A stretch of DNA of 64,000 nucleotides from Pseudomonadales bacterium (GTDB taxonomy: Bacteria > Pseudomonadota > Gammaproteobacteria > Pseudomonadales > Halieaceae), in NCBI GenBank assembly GCA_024234855.1, contig JACKNN010000003.1, forward strand, positions 1 through 64,000. The letters run 5' to 3'. The notes under the pieces are model-generated. The model saw only the letters and a program-made list of their open reading frames with translations. It had not been told where the DNA came from and made no database searches. The translations under genes and the position numbers were made by a program. Shown one piece after another: positions 36,850 to 44,966 of the stretch; position 1 is the first letter of the stretch; every line of letters starts with the position of its first letter.

Positions 36850-37337
36850 ACAAGCATACGATTGACGTGGCGCTGCGGATCGACAGCAGCCCCGACTCGG
36901 TTTACGCCATCCTGTCTGATCACGCGCACCTCGATGTGTTCAGGGAGCTGAGTGATTCCCTGCTGTTGCGTCCGGGCGCGCTGGACCCCAACGGCCTGGG
37001 CGCGGAGCGGCAGGTGGTAATCAACATGTTCGGCTGGCTACCGATTCGCTTCACCGAGGATATCACCCTGGCTGAACCGCCCAACGAGTTTCACTACCTG
37101 ATATCCAAAGCCCGAGTCATGGCCGGACCTGTGCCGCTGTGGGCTGGAGTGAAGCACTACGGCGGGCAGGTTAAGCTGGCGCCAGTTGCCGGCGGTTGCA
37201 GGGCGCAATGGACTTCGACCATTGAGGTACGGATCCCTCTGCTGGGTGATCGATTGGGTGGGATTATCAAGAAGGAGGGCGAGCGGATCTTTCTTAGCGT
37301 GTTGGAGCAGCTCAAAACGCGTGTCGAACGCGGTTAG
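36846..37337 (+). CDS. SRPBCC-family (START-like) protein
   Basis: A 163-residue protein starting at TTG 36846, which overlaps the preceding stop (TTGA) and so may be translationally coupled. It begins HTIDVALRIDSSPDSVYAILSDHAHLDVF, the usual start of polyketide-cyclase/START-like folds, which bind hydrophobic ligands in a cavity. Its function is unknown; it may bind an intermediate of the pathway. It is the last gene of the operon. Confidence 0.75.
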   Translation: MNKHTIDVALRIDSSPDSVYAILSDHAHLDVFRELSDSLLLRPGALDPNGLGAERQVVINMFGWLPIRFTEDITLAEPPNEFHYLISKARVMAGPVPLWAGVKHYGGQVKLAPVAGGCRAQWTSTIEVRIPLLGDRLGGIIKKEGERIFLSVLEQLKTRVERG

Positions 37338-37584
37338 TGCACACCCTGCCAGCGTAATATATTAGAAGCGAGAGGGTCTGTCTGGAAATACCTGGATCAA
37401 TTTGTCTCGAGCACCACTACCAAGCGGTCTGGTGTGCACTGGGATTTACGTAGGCCAACCTTTTAGCTTGATAGGTCAGAGGAAGGTTTGCGCCAGTGCG
37501 CGCCCGCGCGCTAAAGCATTAAAATTCATATAGGTTCTGCTCAATGTATTTTCAGTGGTGGTTCCAGTGGAACCACTCCTATTT
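37338..37584. repeat. Intergenic stretch with 19-bp perfect palindrome
   Basis: No gene is seen. The palindrome GTGGTTCCAGTGGAACCAC occupies 37558-37576. An almost identical one, differing only in the central base, lies at 41801-41819 after the intact AbiE pair. Both are preceded by TGCTCAAT at about 20 bp. The palindrome directly abuts the left end of the AbiE relic. Confidence 0.7.
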
Positions 37585-37992
37585 CCTTGCCACTCGCTAT
37601 GCCTAGCCATGGCTGAAGCGTGTTGATGTTGATGCGAAAGCTGGGGCAGAGCAAGCGCCTGGTGACCCGTCTAGGAAAACTGGGCAAGCTCTACCAAATA
37701 ACGGTGCCAGAGGCTTTTTATGCTGGATAGTAGCTATTCCTACCTCCGCCAGGTGGAGCTTGTGGTTCGAGTGTTACCACAACTACCGAACCTTGCTTTG
37801 CGCTCAATGGTGGCACGGCAATCAACCTCATTATCCGCAAGCTCCCGCGCCTGTCCGTGGATAACGGTCTTACCTACCTGCCGCTGGACAATCGCGATGA
37901 TGCGCTCGATGCAATTGATGATGGCCTTGGCCGGATGGCAGAGAAGGTCCGCTAGGTAATTCACATTGCAAGTTAACGGCTGCGGCCGGCGT
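37585..37992 (+). pseudogene. Decayed AbiEi 3' end and AbiEii 5' end
   Basis: The first about 145 bases match the end of the intact AbiEi gene (about 40645-40791), including the stretch encoding YQITVPEAF. The rest matches the start of AbiEii (from 40781), including LPRLS and LTYLPLDN. The match stops abruptly at about 37992. Stops and frame changes are present, including a TAG directly after the AbiEii ATG region. It is a remnant of a tandem duplicate, truncated at both ends. Confidence 0.85.
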
Positions 37993-38055
37993 CATGAGGT
38001 GTTATGGTGTTGATTTGCATCAAAAATTGACCCCGGGGGGGTGCGGACAAAATCT

Positions 38056-38077
38056 TGGACTACTGGGAGGTAGTCCA
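38056..38077 (+). promoter_or_regulatory. Hairpin over the transposase start codon
   Basis: TGGACTAC (38056-38063) pairs perfectly with GTAGTCCA (38070-38077); the last A is the first base of the ATG. The GGGAG ribosome-binding site is in the six-base loop and stem edge. Such a structure can reduce translation of transposase from readthrough transcripts, which is known for other insertion sequences. Confidence 0.5.
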
Positions 38078-39615
38078 TGTATACATACGGCGAGCGCCTA
38101 CGGGCTGTAGAGCTGTATCTCAAACTCGGGAAACGCAGCAGGGCGACCATTCGCCAGTTGGGGTACCCGACGAAGAATTCTCTTCGGCACTGGTATCAGG
38201 AATTCCTGGAATGCGGTGACCTTCAAGCTCATTATGTACGATCGAAACAGAAATACTCGGCTGAACAGAAGAACGTCGCGATCGAGCACTATATGAATCA
38301 CGGTCGCTGCTTCTCCGCCACTCTCAAGGTGTTGGGCTACCCCAGCCGAGGGGCGCTAACCGAGTGGGTTCGCGAGCGATATCCGGAGACCAGGAAATGC
38401 GTTGTTGGCAAGGCGGGCAAGCCGGCAGCTTCATTGGCATCCAGGCGGGCGGCAGTTTACGAGCTTTGCACACGAGAAGGCAGTGCACAGGCAGTTGCAC
38501 AAAGACTGGACGTCGACAGGGTAACGCTCTACAACTGGAAGAACCAGTTACTTGGCCGAGAGGTCCCCGCTCCCATGAAACGAGACAAACAACAACCGGC
38601 AGACACTGATCGGGCAGAGCTGGAGCAGCAAGTCGAATCGCTTCGACGCGACATCCGAAATCTGCAGCTTGAACACGATCTTTTGAAGAAGGCTAATGAA
38701 ATTCTAAAAAAAGACCTGGGCGTCAGCCTCCAACTCCTGAACAATCGGGAGAAGACAGCGCTGGTTGACGCCCTGAGAAAAGAGTACGCGCTACGTGAGC
38801 TTCTGGATCGTCTGGATCTGGCGCGCAGCTCCTACTTTTACCACCGATCGCGCATAGGGGTTGCCGACAAGTATGCGGAAGTCCGTCGAACAATCACTGA
38901 TATCTTCGAGAGCAATCATCGGGCTTATGGTTACCGTCGAATTCGAGCATCATTGAGTAGGCAGCGGGTCTTCGTCTCGGAGAAGGTCGTGCAGCGCTTG
39001 ATGAAGCAAGAGCACCTTCAAGCGATCAGGCCGAAGCGGCGGGGATATTGTTCTTACGCAGGGGAGATTGCCCCTGCCCCGGAGAACATAGTCAATCGCG
39101 ATTTCAATGCCACGGCTCCAAACGAAAAGTGGCTCACCGATATCTCTGAGTTCCAGATCCCGGCCGGCAAAGTGTATCTCTCGCCAATGATCGACTGCTT
39201 TGATGGTATGGTCGTCAGTTGGTCCATCGGAACGAGCCCGGACGCAGAACTTGTGAATACCATGCTGGATGCGGCCGTGGAGACGGTGGCCGGAGTCGAC
39301 AGGAGGCCTATCGTTCATTCCGATCGGGGCGCCCACTACCGGTGGCCTGGTTGGCTATCACGGGTCGCGGAGGCAAACCTGACCCGATCGATGTCTCGCA
39401 AAGCGTGCTCGCCTGATAATGCCGCCTGCGAAGGTTTCTTCGGAAGGCTGAAGACGGAGATGTTCTACCCAAAGGATTGGCGCTCGACCACCATCGAACA
39501 GTTCATTCAGGCTCTGGACTCATACATTCGCTGGTACAACGAAAAACGGATCAAACTGTCCCTTGGCTATCTCAGTCCCATCGAGTACCGCGAAAGCCTG
39601 GGTTTGACGAAGTGA
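38077..39615 (+). CDS. IS3-family transposase, single reading frame
   Basis: A 512-residue transposase. The N-terminal half has two HTH-like repeats (SRATIRQLGYPTKNSLRHWYQEF, SATLKVLGYPSRGALTEWVRERY), a third HTH near residue 140 (AVAQRLDVDRVTLYNWKNQLLG) and a coiled coil (ELEQQVESLRRDIRNLQLEHDLLKKANEIL). The C-terminal rve core has the DDE residues in WLTDISEF, IVHSDRGAHY and NAACEGFFGRLK. IS3 elements usually encode this as two frames joined by -1 frameshifting; here it is one open frame. It is probably intact. Confidence 0.93.
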   Translation: MYTYGERLRAVELYLKLGKRSRATIRQLGYPTKNSLRHWYQEFLECGDLQAHYVRSKQKYSAEQKNVAIEHYMNHGRCFSATLKVLGYPSRGALTEWVRERYPETRKCVVGKAGKPAASLASRRAAVYELCTREGSAQAVAQRLDVDRVTLYNWKNQLLGREVPAPMKRDKQQPADTDRAELEQQVESLRRDIRNLQLEHDLLKKANEILKKDLGVSLQLLNNREKTALVDALRKEYALRELLDRLDLARSSYFYHRSRIGVADKYAEVRRTITDIFESNHRAYGYRRIRASLSRQRVFVSEKVVQRLMKQEHLQAIRPKRRGYCSYAGEIAPAPENIVNRDFNATAPNEKWLTDISEFQIPAGKVYLSPMIDCFDGMVVSWSIGTSPDAELVNTMLDAAVETVAGVDRRPIVHSDRGAHYRWPGWLSRVAEANLTRSMSRKACSPDNAACEGFFGRLKTEMFYPKDWRSTTIEQFIQALDSYIRWYNEKRIKLSLGYLSPIEYRESLGLTK

Positions 39616-39653
39616 ATCAGTCCAAGAAAATAACCGCACCCCCCAGGATTGCA

Positions 39654-40011
39654 CTGAAACCTGACCCGTCGGGGCCGAATCAAAGCCTCCCTAGGCCCGG
39701 TGAATTGCGCATTTCACATGGGTCACCGCAATACGCAACTGTTGGAGCTATGGAGTAAACCCCTGGAAGTGGAATCAAGCACCCGCCTCAATTGACCGCT
39801 CCTGTCAACGGGTCAACGGGTCAACGGGTCAACGGGTCAAAGGGCCAAAGGGTCAGTGTATTTTGTGAACGGAGGGGGCAGTGGCTTGAGAGAAAGTGAA
39901 GGATTTACCAGGTTTGCCAAAGACGCAAAATGTATACCAGTGGTACATCTACATTAAAATAACCAAACCACATGGGTTGAAATAGTTTATTAAAAAATAT
40001 ATAAATAAACC
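39654..40011. other. Intergenic region upstream of AbiE with repeats and putative operator
   Basis: No gene is seen. An 8-bp tandem repeat of GTCAACGG-type units lies at 39804-39855. The final about 130 bases are AT-rich and probably hold the AbiE promoter. An imperfect palindrome, ATGTATACCAGTGGTACAT (39930-39948), and a smaller AACC/GGTT pair near 39965-39978 could be AbiEi binding sites, since AbiEi proteins repress their own promoter by binding inverted repeats. Confidence 0.45.
39804..39855. repeat. Short tandem repeat, 8-bp unit, about six copies
   Basis: Four exact GTCAACGG units are followed by GTCAAAGG, GCCAAAGG and a partial GTCA. The unit is a multiple of neither 3 nor 10.5 bp, and no reading frame crosses it. 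It is a simple-sequence repeat, not a CRISPR: there are no spacers. Confidence 0.85.
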
Positions 40012-40791
40012 ATGGGTATACGAGAAAACAGTAAATTGAACAAACTCATGCGAATGATCCCGGAAGGGGTCGCCGTTCCCAGCACCTGGCTGACGGCAAA
40101 CGGCTTTTCGCCCCAATTGGTTCGAAAGTACCTACAGAGTGAGTGGCTGACACGCCTGGGCAGTCGCGTCTACGCCCGCCCGGGTCACCCGGTTACCTGG
40201 GAAGGCGTCATACTTGGATTGCAACGGCTTGGGGGAATTCAACTGCATCTGGGGGGAGTAAGCGCACTGAATCGTCAGGGGTTGGCGCACTACCTCTCGC
40301 TTGGTGGCGATGCTGCTGTTCATTTATGGACGCAGGATCGCTTGCCGGGCTGGATGGAGCAGGTCCCGCTGGACGTGCGCTGGAGTTTCCATCGCAGGAA
40401 GCTATTCGAAGGCGACGCGGAGGCAGGTTGGGTGCAGTTGCCTACGCAGGTGCGTGATTGGACGATGCAGGGCTCGGCACCCGAGCGCGCGATCCTCGAA
40501 GTGCTGAGCCAAGTTGACGAAACACCTACCGCCTTTACATTTGCCGCCGAGCTGTTCGAGGGGTTGACCTCACTGCGGCCCGCTGTGGTGAACACGCTTT
40601 TACAGTCTTGTCTCCACAATGAAGCAAAGCGCCTGTTCCTGTTCTTTGCTACGCGCTATGACTATCCGTGGCTGAAGCACGTTGAAGTTGATGCGGTAGA
40701 CCTGGGGCGAGGCAAGCGCCTGGTGACCCGTGGTGGAAAACTGGACAAGCGCTACCAGATAACGGTGCCAGAGGCTTTTCATGCTGGATAG
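40012..40791 (+). CDS. AbiEi-type antitoxin (type IV toxin-antitoxin)
   Basis: A 259-residue protein. The N-terminal winged-helix part (KLNKLMRMIPEGVAVPSTWLTANGFSPQLVRKYLQSEWLTRLGSRVYARPGH) is the AbiEi antitoxin domain; the rest is the C-terminal antitoxin region. It should repress the operon and counteract the nucleotidyltransferase toxin, probably without stable binding. It overlaps the toxin gene by 11 bases. A decayed copy of its 3' end is at 37585. Confidence 0.88.
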   Translation: MGIRENSKLNKLMRMIPEGVAVPSTWLTANGFSPQLVRKYLQSEWLTRLGSRVYARPGHPVTWEGVILGLQRLGGIQLHLGGVSALNRQGLAHYLSLGGDAAVHLWTQDRLPGWMEQVPLDVRWSFHRRKLFEGDAEAGWVQLPTQVRDWTMQGSAPERAILEVLSQVDETPTAFTFAAELFEGLTSLRPAVVNTLLQSCLHNEAKRLFLFFATRYDYPWLKHVEVDAVDLGRGKRLVTRGGKLDKRYQITVPEAFHAG

Positions 40792-41698
40792 GAGCAATCC
40801 CTACTTCCGCCAGGTGGAGCTTGTAGTGCGAGTGTTACCACTGGTTGCCTCCGAACCTTGCTTTGCGCTGAAAGGTGGTACGGCAATCAACCTCTTTATC
40901 TGTGATTTCCCGCGCCTGTCCGTGGATATCGATCTCACCTATCTGCCGCTGGACGATCGCGAGAATGCGTTCGGGGCTATTGAAGGTGGCCTTGACCGGA
41001 TTGCGGACAAGATCCGTCGGGTGATTCAGGGTGCAAAGGTAACGGCTGCGGCGGGCGAGGCTGGTCGAGTCCAGCGGCTGCAGATCGCGGCGGGCGGTGT
41101 CAGCATCAAGGTGGAAGTCTCGCCGGTGCTCCGTGGCAGCATAATGCCTGCAGTACAAATGGCGGTAAGCGAGTCCGTGGCGGACCAGTTCGGGTATGTC
41201 GAAACACAAGTGCTCGCTGTGGATGAGGTGTACGCAGGTAAACTGGTCGCCGCGCTCGACCGGCAGCACCCTCGCGACCTGTTCGACGTGATGCAGCTTT
41301 TGTCGAATGAAGGTATTACGCCAGCGCTGATGGATTGCTTCTTGGTGTATCTGGCGAGCAGCAACCGGCCGATAGCCGAGTTGCTGGATCCCAATCCGCT
41401 TCCGCTGCAACCGGCGTTCGATCAACAGTTCAAGGGGATGACTCTGCGAGAGGTCAGCGTTGAGGAGCTGAGTCAAACGCGGGACCGCATGATTCGGTCG
41501 ATCAGCCAGCAATTAACGGACAACCAAAAAGCGTTTCTGCTGTCGTTTAAGTCGGGCGACCCGCAGTGGAAGTTGCTGGAGCACGCCATTGCAAGTGAGC
41601 TTCCCGCGGTACAGTGGAAGCTCCACAACATCAGAAAAATGACCCCGGTTCGACGTGCGCAGGCACTCTTAACTCTGGAACAGGTGTTGCGCCGGTAA
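40781..41698 (+). CDS. AbiEii/AbiGii-family nucleotidyltransferase toxin
   Basis: A 305-residue protein with the nucleotidyltransferase signature: FALKGGTAINLFICDFPRLSVDIDLTYLPL contains the GG-T/S motif and the DxD metal ligands. Further conserved residues are in EVYAGKLVAALDRQHPRDLFDV. AbiEii-type toxins act on tRNA or nucleotides and stop growth, giving abortive phage defence. The ATG lies within the end of the antitoxin gene. No interruption is visible, so the pair is likely functional. Confidence 0.9.
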   Translation: MLDRSNPYFRQVELVVRVLPLVASEPCFALKGGTAINLFICDFPRLSVDIDLTYLPLDDRENAFGAIEGGLDRIADKIRRVIQGAKVTAAAGEAGRVQRLQIAAGGVSIKVEVSPVLRGSIMPAVQMAVSESVADQFGYVETQVLAVDEVYAGKLVAALDRQHPRDLFDVMQLLSNEGITPALMDCFLVYLASSNRPIAELLDPNPLPLQPAFDQQFKGMTLREVSVEELSQTRDRMIRSISQQLTDNQKAFLLSFKSGDPQWKLLEHAIASELPAVQWKLHNIRKMTPVRRAQALLTLEQVLRR

Positions 41699-42518
41699 GC
41701 ACGCGCTCAAGTCACTGCCAAGCGCAGCGGGTAGTGACGTGGGCGCCTCCGCTCTACGGCAATAATCTCAGTACCTCATTTGCTCAATAAGTTTTGAGGA
41801 GTGGTTCCACTGGAACCACTGCATTAAGTAGCGAAATTTGTGGATATCCGCATTCCAGACCGCGCTCACTGCCGCCGAAGTGTTTTTTTGACCGATTCCT
41901 GAATATCAAGGCACCCGGCGTCGGATAAAAACCACGCCGGATACGGATCGAATTCCCTGTGACACCCGTATTACGCGTTCGTATAGTGGACTCACTAGAC
42001 GCGGCCACTGCGGAAAAGTGGCAAGGATGCCCCCACCTTGCGCAAGCGAAAGGGGTAGGCAGAATATTTTTGTTTTAGAATCTGCTGAACGCGTCACTCA
42101 GGGCTTTCTTAGACGCAGCGGTCAGTAATGACCGGGTCCATCTTAGAACGATCGCGATGCCGCATCATCCGGGTAGCGCTCATTCAAACCTCTCCCACTC
42201 GCTATGGGGACCTGCTCCAAAACCACTGTTGATAGTCGGGCGCTCACGCCCGGTTTGAACGACAGTCTCTTCAACCACGCAAACACACTGGCGGTCAGTG
42301 CGTTCTGCTCAACTTAAAAAGGAGAAATCCACCACCAGCCTTTGGCTGGATGACCGTTGGTTTGCACGGGCCAGTTTTCTTGCGAAAACACACCGTGCTG
42401 TCTATGGCCAGACACATTCAGGTCAACCGGGATTGGTGTCCCGTGATCGTACCGCTCGTCGGACCTGCGCAGCATTGTTGCCAGGTGATCAGAAACACTC
42501 ACCTACGGATGCAACACT
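41699..42518. other. 820-bp region between AbiE and the recombinase genes
   Basis: No convincing gene. A 21-bp perfect palindrome, AGTGGTTCCACTGGAACCACT, is at 41800-41820, the counterpart of the one at 37558. A smaller inverted repeat, GGGCG/CGCCC-type, occurs near 42238-42250. The segment from about 42290 to 42518 contains AAAAAGGAGAAAT but no well-supported start. The rest may contain the recombinase promoter and recombination sites. Confidence 0.5.
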
Positions 42519-43385
42519 ATGCGAGACCTGAACTACCAACTGAAATTGTTATGCAAACACAGTCACGAAGGCAGCTTCGAAACCCGGGTGGGCCGAGAGC
42601 GCCAGTTGAGCGCTATCGCCAACCAGTTACACGACTTGGGGTTCCGACAATTGAAGGCCACGTCCCTCAAGCAAAAGCATGTCCAGACCCTGGTGGACCT
42701 GTGGCTCAAACAAAACCTCTCCCCTGGCACCATCAAGAACCGGATGAGCTGCTTGCGCTGGTGGGCAGAGAAGGTGAACAAACGGGCTGTAGTAGCCGGC
42801 AGTAACGATTTCTATGGGATACCGGACCGGCAGTTTGTGTCCGATCAGAGCAAGGCGAAAGATCCGGCCGAGGAGCAACTCGCCTTGGTCAAGGATGAAC
42901 ACGTAAGAATGAGCCTGCGCCTGCAACAAGCCTTTGGGCTCAGACGGGAGGAAGCCCTCAAGATCCAGCCCCGTTGGGCAGATCGGGGCAGGCACCTGCA
43001 TCTCAAAGCCAGCTGGACCAAGGGCGGGCGGGAGCGCACGGTGCCCATTCGCACCATAGGGCAGCGAGCTTTACTGGAACAGGCAAAACAACTGGCCGGG
43101 CTGGGTTCCCTGATCCCCGGTGGCCGGCAGTACATCGAGCAGTTGAGAATCTACGAGCGCCACACTGCCAATGCCGGGTTATCGAAAATGCATGGCCTGC
43201 GCCATGCATATGCCCAGCAGCGCTATCGGGAACTCACCGGCTGGCCATCGCCCCATGCGGGTGGGCCTTCCAAAGCAAAACTCAGCGACGCTCAAAGACG
43301 AAGGGATCATGAGGCCCGCCTGACGATAAGCAAAGAGCTGGGCCATGTCAGAGAGCAAATTACTGCTGTTTACTTGGGGCGCTGA
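42519..43385 (+). CDS. Tyrosine recombinase, Integrase_1 type
   Basis: A 288-residue protein with a SAM-like N-terminal core-binding region (residues 1-90; LKATSLKQKHVQTLVDLWLKQNLSPGTIKNRMSCLRWWAEKV). The catalytic residues are Arg in FGLRREEALKI, HxxR in LSKMHGLRHAYAQQR, His in ELGHVREQ and Tyr in TAVYLG. It matches the 'integrase domain-containing' family of PF12834/PF12835. It catalyses DNA strand exchange. It is followed 3 bp later by a small gene and a second integrase. Confidence 0.9.
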   Translation: MRDLNYQLKLLCKHSHEGSFETRVGRERQLSAIANQLHDLGFRQLKATSLKQKHVQTLVDLWLKQNLSPGTIKNRMSCLRWWAEKVNKRAVVAGSNDFYGIPDRQFVSDQSKAKDPAEEQLALVKDEHVRMSLRLQQAFGLRREEALKIQPRWADRGRHLHLKASWTKGGRERTVPIRTIGQRALLEQAKQLAGLGSLIPGGRQYIEQLRIYERHTANAGLSKMHGLRHAYAQQRYRELTGWPSPHAGGPSKAKLSDAQRRRDHEARLTISKELGHVREQITAVYLGR

Positions 43386-43388
43386 GAG

Positions 43389-43739
43389 ATGACTTCGATT
43401 CTCCCCAGATTTATTCGTTTGCGTGATGCTCCCGCCTATTTGGGAATGGACAAGAACCGATTCAACCGGGAGGTTCGGAAAAGCCTCACGGAGATTCCCA
43501 TCGGTAAGCAGGGCATTGCATTTGATCGGCTTGAAATGGACGCCTGGGCGGAGCAATATATGAACCGCTGTGGGTGTTCGCCAAAGCATAGAGGAGATTT
43601 CCTATGTCAAAGCGAATCCCGGGCCTCTACAAGAGAGGCACCCAGGGCATCTGGCACATCGATAAATGCGTCAGGGGGTATGGCCGAATTCACGAGAGCA
43701 CTGGCACATGTGAACTCAAGGAGGCGGAAAGGTACCTGA
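43389..43739 (+). CDS. Small HTH-like protein, possible recombination factor
   Basis: A 116-residue frame. The first about 70 residues (RFIRLRDAPAYLGMDKNRFNREVRKSLTEIPIGKQGIAFDRLEMDAWAEQYM) look like an AlpA/excisionase-type MerR-like HTH. The last about 45 residues overlap the integrase gene in another frame and are low in confidence. Its location between two recombinases suggests an excisionase or directionality factor. Confidence 0.65.
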   Translation: MTSILPRFIRLRDAPAYLGMDKNRFNREVRKSLTEIPIGKQGIAFDRLEMDAWAEQYMNRCGCSPKHRGDFLCQSESRASTREAPRASGTSINASGGMAEFTRALAHVNSRRRKGT

Positions 43740-44737
43740 TTCGACGATTGGAAGAGATGCGTAATGCGAATGTTTATGGCATTCGAGTGGAGCGTTCTTT
43801 TCGGCAAGCGGCTACCAAGTTTTTGCTGGATTACCAACATAAGCGCAGTATTTGCCGTTATGCACAATCCCTGAAAATTCTGGACCCATACATAGGTGAT
43901 CTGCCTTTGCGCCGGGTCCATCAGGGCACGCTGGAGTCGTTTATCCGGCATCGTCGGAAGCAGGGTATGAGAGCCAACACCATTAACCGCGATCTGGCGG
44001 TGGTGCGGCGAATTCTGACTCTTGCCGCCCGATTGTGGCGGGATGGTTCCGGATTGACCTGGCTCGAGACGGCCCCTTTGCTGCAATTACTCGATTGTGA
44101 CGATGCCCGAAAGCCGTATCCCCTATCATGGGACGAGCAGGCGAGGTTGTTTGCGCGCTTGCCGGAACACTTAAGGGAAATGGCCTTGTTCAAGGTCAAC
44201 ACCGGAACGCGGGAGCAGGAAGTGGTTTGTTTGAGGTGGAAATGGGAGGTATCGATTCCCGAACTGAAAACCAGCGTCTTTGTTGTCCCGGGTGTTGGTG
44301 TTAAGAATGGTGAGGATCGGATAGTGGTGATGAATGCCGAGGCGCGGGCGGTGATCAATCGTCAGCGCGGCAGGAACTCGGAATACGTGTTTACCTATTC
44401 GAAGGGTCGGCCGGTTGATCGCATCAATACCAAGGCCTGGCGCAGGGCGCGGGAGGAGGCTGGATTGCCGCAAGTGCGGGTGCATGACCTGAAGCATACC
44501 TTCGGTCGCCGGTTACGGGCCAAAGGCGTCAGTCATGAAACCCGGCAAGTGCTCCTGGGTCATAAGAACGGCCAGATTACGACACATTATTCCGCTGCAG
44601 AAATTGGGGAACTGATAGACGCGGTGGAGAAAGTGAGTTGGTCGGGTAGTTCAGCGCCGACGCTGACCTTGATTAAAAATGAAAACTCCCGCAAATCTCC
44701 CGCAGTTGGGAGGCGGGAAAATGTAAAACTGGTTTGA
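43604..44737 (+). CDS. Phage-type tyrosine integrase
   Basis: A 377-residue protein whose ATG has AGGAG upstream. The core-binding domain is at residues about 65-150 and the catalytic domain from about 175. Catalytic Arg is in NTGTREQEVVCLRW, HxxR in HDLKHTFGRRLRAKG, His in LLGHKNGQITTHY and Tyr in the last part of that segment. Its 3' end is about 35 bp from the 3' end of tRNA-Met, the usual orientation for a tRNA-integrating island. It overlaps the small gene upstream by 136 bases. Confidence 0.93.
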   Translation: MSKRIPGLYKRGTQGIWHIDKCVRGYGRIHESTGTCELKEAERYLIRRLEEMRNANVYGIRVERSFRQAATKFLLDYQHKRSICRYAQSLKILDPYIGDLPLRRVHQGTLESFIRHRRKQGMRANTINRDLAVVRRILTLAARLWRDGSGLTWLETAPLLQLLDCDDARKPYPLSWDEQARLFARLPEHLREMALFKVNTGTREQEVVCLRWKWEVSIPELKTSVFVVPGVGVKNGEDRIVVMNAEARAVINRQRGRNSEYVFTYSKGRPVDRINTKAWRRAREEAGLPQVRVHDLKHTFGRRLRAKGVSHETRQVLLGHKNGQITTHYSAAEIGELIDAVEKVSWSGSSAPTLTLIKNENSRKSPAVGRRENVKLV

Positions 44738-44772
44738 TCGATCCGTAACTGACTGTTTTTGAAAGGGAAAAT

Positions 44773-44849
44773 TGGTAGCTACGGGTGGACTTGAACCACC
44801 GACCCCAGCATTATGAATGCTGTGCTCTAACCAGCTGAGCTACGTAGCC
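44773..44849 (-). tRNA. tRNA-Met (CAT), elongator type
   Basis: A 77-nt cloverleaf with encoded CCA. The anticodon stem CAGCA/TGCTG encloses TTCATAA (anticodon CAT), the T-arm contains GTTCAAG, and the D-arm has AGCTCAGCTGGTTAGAGC. The acceptor stem is GGCTACG against CGTAGCT, so the first pair is G-U instead of G-C. The initiator-type stem features are absent. The 3' end faces the integrase gene. Confidence 0.95.
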
Positions 44850-44966
44850 ACATCGGGTCGGGACTAGCTGCCCCTGAGGTGGCGCGCATTTTCTCGATTT
44901 TGCCCGGGCAAGTCAAGCGCGCGGCGGGCCGCTCCACAGTGGCGGAGTGTCGGCCAGGTGACATCC

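Larger units (their letters stand above)
38028..39653 (+). mobile_element. IS3-family insertion sequence (ends approximate)
   Basis: A transposase gene is bounded by inverted repeats sharing GGGGGGTGCGG and TCTTGGACT at the same distance (38035-38060 and 39612-39645). The outermost bases are less clear, so the ends may be off by a few bases. No target duplication is evident. It separates the AbiE relic from the intact pair. Confidence 0.75.

Noticed and set aside
38024..39657. Target-site duplication for the IS3 element
   Set aside because: The bases outside the inverted repeats do not match on the two sides, so no duplication is claimed.
39804..39855. Possible CRISPR
   Set aside because: The units are directly adjacent with no spacers, and no cas genes are present.
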